Shown here piece after piece: positions 44,247 through 53,487 of a stretch of 64,000 bases of DNA. Position numbers and translations under genes: made by a program. The number at the start of each line of letters is the position of its first letter. Positions within the stretch are counted from its first letter, which is position 1. The notes under the pieces were generated by a model. The model was not told the DNA's origin. It searched no databases and saw nothing but the letters and a program-made list of their open reading frames with translations. The stretch comes from Flavobacterium sp. (GTDB lineage: Bacteria > Bacteroidota > Bacteroidia > Flavobacteriales > Flavobacteriaceae), in NCBI RefSeq assembly GCF_004295795.1, contig NZ_SEBR01000004.1:62001-126000 (forward strand). Direction: 5' to 3'.

Positions 44247-44432
44247 GGTAGTTGCATTGTGTGGCAAAGGTACGAAACTGGCTTGCAATATCGGTTTTGC
44301 CGTCAAGCGGATTTTGGGAGGTTGGCGAAAGTCAGATTTGGACAATTTTCATGTTTCGCTCGCGGCCGATGCGTTTGTAAAATCACAAAAAAAATCCGGC
44401 GCGAACCGGATTGTGTAAAGATCGATCTGCAT

Positions 44433-44927
44433 TCACATGTTTTTGAACTTACCGCGGACGTATCCGCCCAATAATTTGATGTTCTGCGAATTGTCGTGCA
44501 CAAATACATCATCGAGAAAGAAGTGGAATTTGCCGTTGCCAAGATCGTTCACGATTACCGAACCTTGCGTCCCGTCATAAGCCGTCGTTCCTTCGATTAG
44601 TAGCACAGAGACAGTCCGGTCGCCCAAATCGTGCAGATCGTATGTACCGGAAACCGTTTGCTGAGAAATCGGATAAGTTACGGTCAACTGCAAGGTCAAA
44701 CCTTTCTCGGCATCGTGAACCGTAAAAAACCGCATGTTCGATGCGTTTTCGGAACCTTGCGTAAAAGACGTGATTGCCGGACCGTCGTGATCGGAATCGG
44801 GAACGTTCGGCACAAAAGCAAGATTGCCAACCGAGATAGATGATTCGACCGAAGATCTATCGGTTTCATCGTCAGAAGCACAGCCAAAAGCGATCGGCAA
44901 AAGGAATAAGTAGAGCATTTTTTTCAT
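44433..44927 (-). CDS. Lipoprotein, unknown
   Basis: 164 aa; lipobox LPIAFGCASDD. Confidence 0.6.
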   Translation of the reverse strand: MKKMLYLFLLPIAFGCASDDETDRSSVESSISVGNLAFVPNVPDSDHDGPAITSFTQGSENASNMRFFTVHDAEKGLTLQLTVTYPISQQTVSGTYDLHDLGDRTVSVLLIEGTTAYDGTQGSVIVNDLGNGKFHFFLDDVFVHDNSQNIKLLGGYVRGKFKNM

Positions 44928-44986
44928 GATTTGTTGTTTAAGGATAATCGCGCAACAACAAATGCCATGCCACCGAAAACGATTTC

Positions 44987-45011
44987 AAAAAAAAGCCGAC
45001 TCGAGGTCGGC
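44987..45011 (-). terminator. Intrinsic terminator
   Basis: Reverse strand GCCGACCTCGAGTCGGCTTTTTTTT. Confidence 0.7.
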
Positions 45012-45019
45012 ATTGCTTG

Positions 45020-45547
45020 TCAATTGGTTTGTCCGTTCCCGGTTCGGTAATCGAACGGAATGACCTCGAAATTGCCTTTTACTTTTCCTTTGAGTGATCT
45101 GGCGAAGCCTTGGTTGACCAAAGTCGCATCTTCCGAAAAGCGAAGTTCATATTCGCCATTGTCAAGTCTCGTGACTGTAACGCTTCCAGCGCCAGATTGA
45201 CTCTGCGATTTGTGATCGTAAACGTTGGCTCTCGGAATCGTTCCGGGCGTAAATTGGTAAGTGCCTTCGAGAGACGTCTGTCCCAAAGGTTGCACGATTG
45301 TTATGGACATTCCCACGGGACGCGAACAAGGCGCGCCGCTGCAAGGAACAGGTTCGACCAAGTAAAAATAAGTCGTTTTGGCATCGGCATCAGAAAGCGG
45401 AAAATCGCTCGCATCGCTCATTAACAAATGTTCATAAGTGTATTTTTGACCGTCGACTTTGACCGAGGATTGATTATCGTCAGCACTGTCGTCAGAAGAA
45501 CACGAAAGCGCAAAAATCGCGGCAGCAAGCATCCAAAACTTTTTCAT
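45020..45547 (-). CDS. Lipoprotein, unknown; weakly similar to the neighbour at 44433
   Basis: 175 aa; lipobox FALSCSSDD. Confidence 0.6.
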   Translation of the reverse strand: MKKFWMLAAAIFALSCSSDDSADDNQSSVKVDGQKYTYEHLLMSDASDFPLSDADAKTTYFYLVEPVPCSGAPCSRPVGMSITIVQPLGQTSLEGTYQFTPGTIPRANVYDHKSQSQSGAGSVTVTRLDNGEYELRFSEDATLVNQGFARSLKGKVKGNFEVIPFDYRTGNGQTN

Positions 45548-45585
45548 AAATCACATTTTGGGAGCAATTTAAAAAAAATGCCAAA

Positions 45586-48489
45586 TCATTTGTGGATTAT
45601 CGCGTCCTGAATCGCCTTTTGCATATCCTCGCGTATGTTTTCCTTAGAAAGCGTGTTTGTCGTGCTGTCCGGGAAAGTTCGGTTCGACAGGAAAATGAAG
45701 ATGGTTTCCGTTTCCGGATCGGCCCACGCCATCGTTCCCGTGAATCCTGTGTGTCCGAAACTCTTCATGGAAACACAATTGCAGGTTGGCCCGGCTTGCC
45801 CAGGAAGTTGTGGTTTGTCAAATCCGATGCCTCGTCTGTTGCCTTCCTTGAGAAAATACGTGCTGTTGAAATCGTCGAAAGTCTTGGCACTGAAAAATTG
45901 GTGTCCGGCATAATGGCCTTTCCACAAGTACATCTGCATGATCTTGGCCACGTCTGTCGCGTTTGAGAAAATTCCGGCATGACCTGCAACTCCGCCTTCC
46001 ATCGCGGCTTCCATATCGTGCACGTAACCTTGGATTATCTGGTAGCGGAAATATTTGTCGTCCTCGGTTGGCGCGATCACGGCCTTGTCGAACCGTCTCA
46101 AAGGATTGTAGAGTGTGTGATCCATTCCCAAAGGTTTGTAGATATTGGCCTGGCTCAGGATATCCAGCGTCGTTTTGGTCGCTTTCTCGAGATAATCCTT
46201 CATGATGATGAACGCAAAATCGCTGTATTTGTACTCGCGTTTCGAAAGTAGTTTACTGTTGGCGATGAACTTCATTATCGAATCGTGATAGTCGTTCCTG
46301 ATGTACAGATTTTCGGCTACCTGTTTCGAGAAATTCTGGTCGTAAACCTTACTGTAGTAACGCGCGTCCGGCTGTTTTAGGCTATCGAGCGTTTTTTTGT
46401 AGAAAGGTTCCCAGGCCTGAAGTCTGGCGTAATGTGAAAGCAGTTCTTTTATCCTGATGTTTTTCTTGTCGGAATCCTCGAAAACCGGCAAAAGATCGCC
46501 CAATTTGCTCTCGAGCGTGATTTTGCCTTTGTCGTATTGTTGCATCACATTTGGCAAAGTCGACACGATTTTGGTCAGTGAAGCGATGTCGTACAAATCG
46601 GAATTGGTGACTTTCGCGACCGCATCATAAGTTTGGTATCCGAAAGATCTCTGATAGACGATCTTTCCCTTTCTGGCGACCAAAACCTGCATGCCCGGCG
46701 TCATTTTACCGTTGATGGCTTTGTAGGCCAACATATCGATATTCGACAATTTGGCCGAACTCATCCCGACATTTTCCGGAGCGGTGTAACCCAAAACGTC
46801 AGTTGTTTTCGTTGTCAGTCCGTCGCCTACTTTGAAATTCGCGCCAATGGAAACCGGAAGTTTTCCCTTCGAGGAAATCGCCCCGAAAACCAATTCGGCA
46901 GAAACGATCTGGGCCACATCGCTGTTCTGGTAAGACACGATAACGCCTTTGAACCTGGACATGTCGGTGATTGGCAAGAGCGAATACGGCTTGGCGAAAA
47001 CGTCGAGAATCACTTTGTTGTACTTGGCGATCGAATCGAGTTTGGCGCGTTCCTCGGGTTTGAAATCGTGGTTTTTCCAGGCGCCGTCACTTTTGTGGAA
47101 TCCGACGATGACTGTTGTGTAATCCTTGAGTTTGGCTTGCATCAAGTGGATGCTGTCGTCGGCGATTTCGGTGACTTCGGTGTATTGTTTGAGCGTGGAA
47201 ACGAACTGGCGGTTGCTGTCGTCTCCCAATTTTACGTAGGCGATTTTTTCGGCAGCCAAATCAGTGATGGGCAGAACCTCACCCTCGTTCTTCAAGACCG
47301 TGACTGCGTCCTCGTAAAGGCTGTATTGCAAAGCCGTGTCCTCTTTCGGGTTCACGCCTTCAAACACGTTTTTCATATCGATGGGCAGATAGATGTCTAA
47401 ACCGACCTTGTATTTGTAACGCAGGATTTTCTTTACGGATTTCTCCAGACGTTGCTCCGTCAACAAACTATCTTGCATGGCGACACAGATCTTGTCGAGC
47501 GCCTTCGGAACATTTTCGGGAAAAAGCAAGATGTCGTTTCCGGCCAAAAAAGCCTCGAGGTCGATATCTCCGGGTTGTTTGAAATTGGCCGCGCCTTTCA
47601 TATTAAGTGCATCGGTAAAAATCAGTCCGTTGAAACCCATTTGATGCTGCAGTAATTCCGTGACGACGGGATAGGAAATCGACGACGGATAATTTGGTCG
47701 TGTTTCCAAAGCCGGAACATTCAAATGCGCCACCATGACCGATGCCAATCCTTCGGAAAACAAGCGCTTGTACGGATACAATTCGACATCGTCAATTCGT
47801 TCTTTCGAAAAATTGACCATCGGAAGGCTGTAATGCGAATCGGTTTCGGTGTCGCCGTGACCCGGAAAGTGTTTTCCCGTGGCCAAAACGCCTTGCCGCT
47901 GGATGCCTTTCATCAACGCCGATGCTCTGTCGGTCACTTTTAGTTTGTCCTCGCCGAAAGATCGCGTACCGATAATCGGGTTTTTGGGATTCGTATTGAT
48001 GTCGAGGACGGGAGCGAAATTGAAGTGCACTCCTACTCTTTTTGCCTGTCTTCCGTAAGCTTCACCTACTTTTTCGATCAGACTCAAATCCTGAACCGCG
48101 CCCAAAGTCATATTCCACGGAAAACGCATCACCGAGTCGAGTCGCATCGCCAATCCCCATTCGGCATCGATTCCCACGAACAACGGGATTTTCGATTCTT
48201 TCTGGAATCGGTTCGTAAGTTTGGCTTGTCGGCCCGGACCGCCCTGAAAAAAAATCACGCCTCCGATGTGCTGGTTTTTGATGAGCCGCGAAACCGAGTT
48301 GAAGTGAGCCGTATCTTTATTGGAATAAGCGGCGACCATGAACAATTGCCCGATTTTCTCGTCTATCGTCATGTTTTTGTAGAGACTGTCTACCCAAACG
48401 TCCTCTTTTTGCCTAAGTATCGGACTTTTGGCAAATTGGGCAGACGCCAGTTGAAAACAAGCTAAGAGGACGAAAATCGATATGCGCAT
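45586..48489 (-). CDS. GH3 (beta-N-acetylglucosaminidase-like) fused to a serine beta-lactamase-type hydrolase
   Basis: 967 aa; KHFPGHGDTETDSHYSLPMV (GH3/NagZ) and C-terminal DIASLTKIVSTLP (SxxK). Confidence 0.88.
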   Translation of the reverse strand: MRISIFVLLACFQLASAQFAKSPILRQKEDVWVDSLYKNMTIDEKIGQLFMVAAYSNKDTAHFNSVSRLIKNQHIGGVIFFQGGPGRQAKLTNRFQKESKIPLFVGIDAEWGLAMRLDSVMRFPWNMTLGAVQDLSLIEKVGEAYGRQAKRVGVHFNFAPVLDINTNPKNPIIGTRSFGEDKLKVTDRASALMKGIQRQGVLATGKHFPGHGDTETDSHYSLPMVNFSKERIDDVELYPYKRLFSEGLASVMVAHLNVPALETRPNYPSSISYPVVTELLQHQMGFNGLIFTDALNMKGAANFKQPGDIDLEAFLAGNDILLFPENVPKALDKICVAMQDSLLTEQRLEKSVKKILRYKYKVGLDIYLPIDMKNVFEGVNPKEDTALQYSLYEDAVTVLKNEGEVLPITDLAAEKIAYVKLGDDSNRQFVSTLKQYTEVTEIADDSIHLMQAKLKDYTTVIVGFHKSDGAWKNHDFKPEERAKLDSIAKYNKVILDVFAKPYSLLPITDMSRFKGVIVSYQNSDVAQIVSAELVFGAISSKGKLPVSIGANFKVGDGLTTKTTDVLGYTAPENVGMSSAKLSNIDMLAYKAINGKMTPGMQVLVARKGKIVYQRSFGYQTYDAVAKVTNSDLYDIASLTKIVSTLPNVMQQYDKGKITLESKLGDLLPVFEDSDKKNIRIKELLSHYARLQAWEPFYKKTLDSLKQPDARYYSKVYDQNFSKQVAENLYIRNDYHDSIMKFIANSKLLSKREYKYSDFAFIIMKDYLEKATKTTLDILSQANIYKPLGMDHTLYNPLRRFDKAVIAPTEDDKYFRYQIIQGYVHDMEAAMEGGVAGHAGIFSNATDVAKIMQMYLWKGHYAGHQFFSAKTFDDFNSTYFLKEGNRRGIGFDKPQLPGQAGPTCNCVSMKSFGHTGFTGTMAWADPETETIFIFLSNRTFPDSTTNTLSKENIREDMQKAIQDAIIHK

Positions 48490-48498
48490 GATTCGGGT

Positions 48499-48981
48499 TT
48501 AAAAAAAGCGGCTGTGCCAGCTCTCGTTTGCGGGAACTTCCCAAAATTCGTTCCATTCTCCAACCGTGTTCACCAAATTGTTGAAAACGATCGTATTTCC
48601 GGTAACGGCTTTGTCTTTGGCCATTTTTTTGAAATCGAGAAGCGACTTGTGGGCAATGAATTCGCCATTTCTGTAAGTCACATTCATTTTGTCGAGCAAA
48701 TCGACGTTGAATTTTTTCTCAAGGCTTTGGATAAAATGCACCGAAGCGTCGATCGAGCAACCCGAAGCCGAATGCGCGTCCTGATTGACCGCGAGTATGA
48801 TAAATCTATTGTATTTGGTCAGGAACGAGGCTTCTAAGCCGGTTCCGTGAGCCGCCCAGTTTTCTACGAATAGCGCAAGGTCTTTCTCGATTTCAGAAAT
48901 TTCCTCGTCGGATAGCTTGCGGTTGGATTGGTAGATCCAAATCCTGGAATCTTCGGGCAATGTGTCGAATGGTACGTACAT
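48499..48981 (-). CDS. Conserved uncharacterised protein
   Basis: 160 aa; MYVPFDTLPEDSRIWIYQSNRKLSDEE..; no Walker A/B motif. Confidence 0.6.
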   Translation of the reverse strand: MYVPFDTLPEDSRIWIYQSNRKLSDEEISEIEKDLALFVENWAAHGTGLEASFLTKYNRFIILAVNQDAHSASGCSIDASVHFIQSLEKKFNVDLLDKMNVTYRNGEFIAHKSLLDFKKMAKDKAVTGNTIVFNNLVNTVGEWNEFWEVPANESWHSRFF

Positions 48982-48991
48982 AAGTTGCGGG

Positions 48992-49582
48992 TTATTTGGT
49001 CAAACCGGCTATGACTTTATAATATCGGAATTCTTTCATTTTTGGGTCGTACAATTCGACCTCGCTGTAAGTGACGGTAATCTTGTCGCCTTTTTTAACT
49101 TTTCCTTCTGTAAACATCGTCGCAGACGCGAAATAATTAAGCAGAATCATGGTATGAGCGCGTCCGTTGTCGTCCTTGACAGAAATTGTCACGAACTGTT
49201 CGGTCTTGACCTCAAGCACTTTTCCGGTCAAACTGTGCGTCGTCGCGGCAGCTGCGCCACTCGAATCGTCTTCTTCTACCAAGGCCATCAGTACGTCGGG
49301 ACAAAAATCCATCATTTTTAATCCGATCTCCGCGCCCAAGGTTTCGAAACCGCCGCTCTGGTCGTCAAGCGAAAATTGTTTGTCCTTCGGAAATTCCGAC
49401 TTGTGGTTCGTGTAAGCCTTTATCATGCAGATCCCAAGTTGCGTATCGGTGATCTGGGTCGCGCCCGATTTCTTGAGATCGTTGACGCAATTGCAGGTTT
49501 CTGTGGCCGTTTTTTGGTAAACATCCTGGGCATTCGCAAAAAATCCGAAGGCCAGTAAAAGGATTGGAAGGGTATTTTTCAT
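48992..49582 (-). CDS. Secreted protein, unknown
   Basis: 196 aa, signal peptide MKNTLPILLLAFGFFANAQ. Confidence 0.6.
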   Translation of the reverse strand: MKNTLPILLLAFGFFANAQDVYQKTATETCNCVNDLKKSGATQITDTQLGICMIKAYTNHKSEFPKDKQFSLDDQSGGFETLGAEIGLKMMDFCPDVLMALVEEDDSSGAAAATTHSLTGKVLEVKTEQFVTISVKDDNGRAHTMILLNYFASATMFTEGKVKKGDKITVTYSEVELYDPKMKEFRYYKVIAGLTK

Positions 49583-49583
49583 G

Positions 49584-50375
49584 TCAGAGTTCGCTCGCGC
49601 TGGCGATAAGTTCGGCTACGTCCATCACCTTGACTTCGCCTTCTTTTTCCTTGTTTTTGACACCGTCGGTGAGCATGGTGTTGCAGAACGGGCAAGCCGC
49701 CGCGATGATTTTGGGTTCTTCGGACAAAGCTTCTTCGGCCCTTTCGATATTGATCTCCTTGTTTCCGGGTTCGGCATCCTTGAACATTTGGGCGCCGCCG
49801 GCTCCGCAACACAATCCGTTTGCACGGGAGCGTTTCATTTCAACGAGTTCGGCGTCCAATTTCCGGATGAGTTCGCGTGGCGCTTCGTAAATGTTGTTCG
49901 CGCGCCCAAGATAGCAAGGATCGTGGAATACGATTTTCTTGCCCTTGAAAGATCCGCCTTCGATCGAAAGTCTTCCGTCGTCGAGCAAAGATTTGAGGAA
50001 TTGCGTGTGGTGCACGACTTCGTACTTTCCGCCCAAACCTGGATATTCGTTCTTGATCGTGTTGAAACAATGTGGGCAAGCCGTTACGATCTTCTTGACC
50101 TCGTAAGCGTTTAGGACCTCGATGTTCATCATGGCCTGCATCTGGAACAGAAACTCATTGCCAGCGCGCTTGGCCGGATCGCCTGTGCAGCTTTCCTCCT
50201 GTCCTAAAACGGCAAAATCAACGCCCGCTTTGTTGAGCAAGCGCACGAAGGCTTTGGTGATTTTCTTGGCGCGATCGTCGAAACTTCCGGAGCATCCAAC
50301 CCAGAACAAGACTTCGGGTGATTTTCCTTCGGCCATGAAATCGGCCATTGTCGGGACTTTGAGTTCTTCAGACAT
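49584..50375 (-). CDS. (Fe-S)-binding protein with cysteine-rich (CCG) domains
   Basis: 263 aa; VLFWVGCSGSFDDRAKK, VTACPHCFNTIKNEYP, GLCCGAGGAQMF. Confidence 0.88.
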   Translation of the reverse strand: MSEELKVPTMADFMAEGKSPEVLFWVGCSGSFDDRAKKITKAFVRLLNKAGVDFAVLGQEESCTGDPAKRAGNEFLFQMQAMMNIEVLNAYEVKKIVTACPHCFNTIKNEYPGLGGKYEVVHHTQFLKSLLDDGRLSIEGGSFKGKKIVFHDPCYLGRANNIYEAPRELIRKLDAELVEMKRSRANGLCCGAGGAQMFKDAEPGNKEINIERAEEALSEEPKIIAAACPFCNTMLTDGVKNKEKEGEVKVMDVAELIASASEL

Positions 50376-50383
50376 TATTTAGT

Positions 50384-50516
50384 GCTTAAGTGCCGAAGTA
50401 GAAGAGTGCCTGAGCCGTATACCGAAAAAATAGGTAAATTCTCCACTTTTACTTCAATGTTTATTATCGATTCTTTTATTACTTAAGACACTCAAGCACT
50501 TGGGCACTTGAGCGTT
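50384..50516. repeat. Spacer with degenerate inverted GCACTTAAG/CACTCAGG-type repeats
   Basis: Left agtgcttaagtgccgaag..agtgcctgag; right cactcaagcacttgggcacttgagc. Confidence 0.6.
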
Positions 50517-50961
50517 ACTCGTGTTTTCCGTCGTCAAAAACCTGTATCGTGACTTCTTTCTCGATCAGATCGGTGAACTTTCCGCGATAGCGCGTAGCCT
50601 TCACCAAATGGTTGTCGATCCAGTGGTAATTTCCACCTCTCGGTTTGCCGAACACGATTCCGTGGTGTTTGAAGCCGTGCTTGTTCAGCCATTCCTCGGT
50701 TACCGGACGGTGCGCCTCGGTTCTCGAGGTAAAGAAAAAGATCACGTGACCTTCGTCGTACCATTTGTTGAGCGTGTCCAAAGCGTCCGGATACAATTCG
50801 GCCGTGGCCATTCTCTCCGGTTCTTCGTTCGGGATGTCGTCGCAGATCGTTCCGTCTATGTCGATCAGGTAATTCTTGATGTCGGCCGGCAATACCGGGC
50901 TGATGTGTTTTCCGTTCTCTGTCGCGGGTTGGAGGTTATCCTCGATGTCTTCCGTTTTCAT
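50515..50961 (-). CDS. HAD-like phosphatase
   Basis: 148 aa; YLIDIDGTICDDIPNEEPERM, FFFTSRTEAHRPVTEEWL. Confidence 0.75.
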   Translation of the reverse strand: MKTEDIEDNLQPATENGKHISPVLPADIKNYLIDIDGTICDDIPNEEPERMATAELYPDALDTLNKWYDEGHVIFFFTSRTEAHRPVTEEWLNKHGFKHHGIVFGKPRGGNYHWIDNHLVKATRYRGKFTDLIEKEVTIQVFDDGKHE

Positions 50962-51043
50962 TTGTTTGTCTTTAATAAATCTGATTTTTAGAATTGATCA
51001 AAAACACCCTTAACCTCACTTTATAAAGATGATTTTAGCTTTT

Positions 51044-51137
51044 AGATATTAGTCGTGAGTTATGAGTCGGAAACTCAACTTGTAAACCTGTTGGCCTTTA
51101 CCTCATACCTCATACCTCATACCTCATAACTCATAAC
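51044..51137. repeat. CTCATAC heptanucleotide repeat and inverted GAGTTATGAG partner
   Basis: gtgagttatgagtc ... cctcatacctcatacctcatacctcataactcataact. Confidence 0.85.
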
Positions 51138-52471
51138 TAGTTCTCGTTTTTCCAGTTCAACCGATCCTGTTGGTTATAAGGCCAAGGCGCGCCATTGTTC
51201 TCGACGTTGGTCATCATCGCATTCAACGACTGCGGAGCGGCGCTTTGTTCCATGACCAGAAATCTTCTCATATCCATGATGATAGAAAGCGGACTGATAT
51301 TCACCGGACATTCTTCCACGCAAGCGTTGCAGGTCGTGCACGCCCAAAGTTCTTCGGGCGTGATGTAATCGTTAAGCAACGTTTTGTTATCAGGGACGAA
51401 TGTGCCTTTGTTCGCGTCGATGTTTTTTCCGACTTCTTCCAAACGGTCGCGCGTGTCCATCATGATCTTGCGCGGCGAAAGCTTTTTGCCCGTGATGTTC
51501 GCCGGACAGGCAGAAGTGCATCGGCCGCATTCGGTACACGTGTAAGCATTGAGCAATTGCACCCAATTCAGGTCCTGGACGTCTTGTGCGCCGAATTTTT
51601 CCGGAACGGCATTTGGGTCGGCGTTGGCTGGAGTCGCGAAAGGATCGGCATTCGGATCCATCATCAGCTTGACTTCGGCCGTAACCGAATCGAGGTTGTT
51701 AAATTTTCCCTTCGGATTCAAATCGGCGTAATAGGTATTCGGAAAAGCCAAAAGAATGTGCAAGTGCTTGGAAAAATACAGGTAATTCAGGAAAAACAAA
51801 ATCCCGACGATGTGCAACCACCAAAAAGTGCGTTCCAAAACCCAGACTTTCTCGGCCGACATTCCGTTAAAAATCGGCGAAAGCCAGCTGCTTATTGGGA
51901 AAGCGCCTTGCCCTGATTCGTAATGTCCGAAAGAACGCAGCTGCAAATTGTAGTCTGAGGCGTTCATCAACAGGAAAAGCGACATCAGGATCACTTCCAT
52001 ATACAAAATGTAATTCGCGTCGCTTTTTGGCCAACCTTTCAGATCGGAATGGATAAAACGCTTGACTTTGATGACGTTTCTCCTGGCCAGGAAAGCGATT
52101 ACACCAACGAGCACCAAAACGGCCAGCACCTCGAAAAATCCGATGAGGAAACTGTAAAATCCGCCAAGGAAAGACAAGACGCGGTGTGTACCGAATAATC
52201 CGTCAATAACGATTTCGAGTACTTCAATGTTGATGATCACGAATCCGACGTAAACAAAAATGTGCAGAATGCCCGAAATGGGGCGTTTCACCATCTTTTT
52301 TTGGCCCAAAGCGATCATCGCCATATTCGTCCAGCGTTCGCCGGGATTGTCTGATCGATCGATGTCACGCCCGAGTTTGATGTTGCGCACCAATTTTTTG
52401 ACGTTGATCGCAAAATATCCGCCGGCCAATGCCAGAATTACGGCAAAGAGTATATTGTCGAGGTAACTCAT
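51137..52471 (-). CDS. 4Fe-4S dicluster membrane protein (Fe-S oxidoreductase)
   Basis: 444 aa; TM segments; CTECGRCTSACPANITGKKLSPRKIMM and CTTCNACVEECPVNISPLSII. Confidence 0.88.
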   Translation of the reverse strand: MSYLDNILFAVILALAGGYFAINVKKLVRNIKLGRDIDRSDNPGERWTNMAMIALGQKKMVKRPISGILHIFVYVGFVIINIEVLEIVIDGLFGTHRVLSFLGGFYSFLIGFFEVLAVLVLVGVIAFLARRNVIKVKRFIHSDLKGWPKSDANYILYMEVILMSLFLLMNASDYNLQLRSFGHYESGQGAFPISSWLSPIFNGMSAEKVWVLERTFWWLHIVGILFFLNYLYFSKHLHILLAFPNTYYADLNPKGKFNNLDSVTAEVKLMMDPNADPFATPANADPNAVPEKFGAQDVQDLNWVQLLNAYTCTECGRCTSACPANITGKKLSPRKIMMDTRDRLEEVGKNIDANKGTFVPDNKTLLNDYITPEELWACTTCNACVEECPVNISPLSIIMDMRRFLVMEQSAAPQSLNAMMTNVENNGAPWPYNQQDRLNWKNEN

Positions 52472-52477
52472 TGCGTG

Positions 52478-53437
52478 CTAGTTTTGAGGAGTTGGCTCTG
52501 TCGGAGCGACGTACGGCTTGTTTTTCTTTCCGAAAAGCGACACGTTCACGTAACGCGTCGGGTTGAGTCTCACGTCCTGAAGCAACAGTTCAAGCTCTTT
52601 TGAAGTCTTGGCCAGATTGTTGTAAAGCGCTTCGTCCTTGACGAGTTTGCCCATCGTGCCTTGTCCGGAATCGATCGTCAGCATCAAATTGTCGACCTTG
52701 GCAAGCGTTCCTTTTAGGCTTTCGACGGCTTTGTCGAGTTCGGCTTTTTCGAGTTTGTTCGAGATTTTGCTGAAATCGCTTGAAACCTTGTCGAAATTGG
52801 CCACGACGTTATCGATTTTACCCTTGTTGTTGTCAAGGATTCCGTTCAGACTGTTCGACGCTTTGTGGAATTGCGTCATCGTCGCATTGAGTTCGGCGAT
52901 CGTCCCTTTCAGGTTTTCCTGACTTTTCTTGTCGAGAATATTGTTCACGCTTGTGATCGTAACCGACAAATCGCCCAAGACCTTTTCGAGTTTCTGTTGC
53001 AGCGGTTCGAGTTTTTCACCAAGTAAAGCCGTGAGCCCGGGAACGTTAGCGCCTCTTAGCGTATCGCCCGATTTGGCCTCTTGCGTATCCTGAAGATTCG
53101 GGACGATCTGAAGTTGTTTGCCCGCGATCACGCCAGGTTCGTAAATGTTCACGACGCTCGATTTTGCGATTGGGAAATCCTCGTTGGTAATGCGCATTTC
53201 CACTAGCAATTTACCCGATTTGTTGTTCAGCGAGATCTTTTTTATGTGTCCGACGATAAATCCGTTTATGGTGATCGGTGCCGATGCAGGCAATCCCTCG
53301 ACGTTGTCGTATTCTACAAAAAATGTCTTGTCGCTGGTAAGGATGTCGTTCCCTTTAAGGAAACTGTATCCCCAAATAAACAATAAAATTGATGCGATAA
53401 CCAGAATGGCGGTCTTGATTTCCCTTGTAATTTTCAA
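52478..53437 (-). CDS. MlaD/MCE-family protein
   Basis: 319 aa; single N-terminal TM then FVEYDNVEGLPASAPITINGFIVGHIKKISL MCE pattern. Confidence 0.88.
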   Translation of the reverse strand: MKITREIKTAILVIASILLFIWGYSFLKGNDILTSDKTFFVEYDNVEGLPASAPITINGFIVGHIKKISLNNKSGKLLVEMRITNEDFPIAKSSVVNIYEPGVIAGKQLQIVPNLQDTQEAKSGDTLRGANVPGLTALLGEKLEPLQQKLEKVLGDLSVTITSVNNILDKKSQENLKGTIAELNATMTQFHKASNSLNGILDNNKGKIDNVVANFDKVSSDFSKISNKLEKAELDKAVESLKGTLAKVDNLMLTIDSGQGTMGKLVKDEALYNNLAKTSKELELLLQDVRLNPTRYVNVSLFGKKNKPYVAPTEPTPQN

Positions 53438-53487
53438 AGCTTTGCTGTTTTGAACAAAAGTAAGACAATTATCCGAAAAGACTTTGC

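Noticed and set aside
50515-50961. Phosphoheptose isomerase annotation
   Set aside because: The sequence shows HAD motifs (DIDGTICDD) rather than a SIS domain, so I call it a HAD-like phosphatase.
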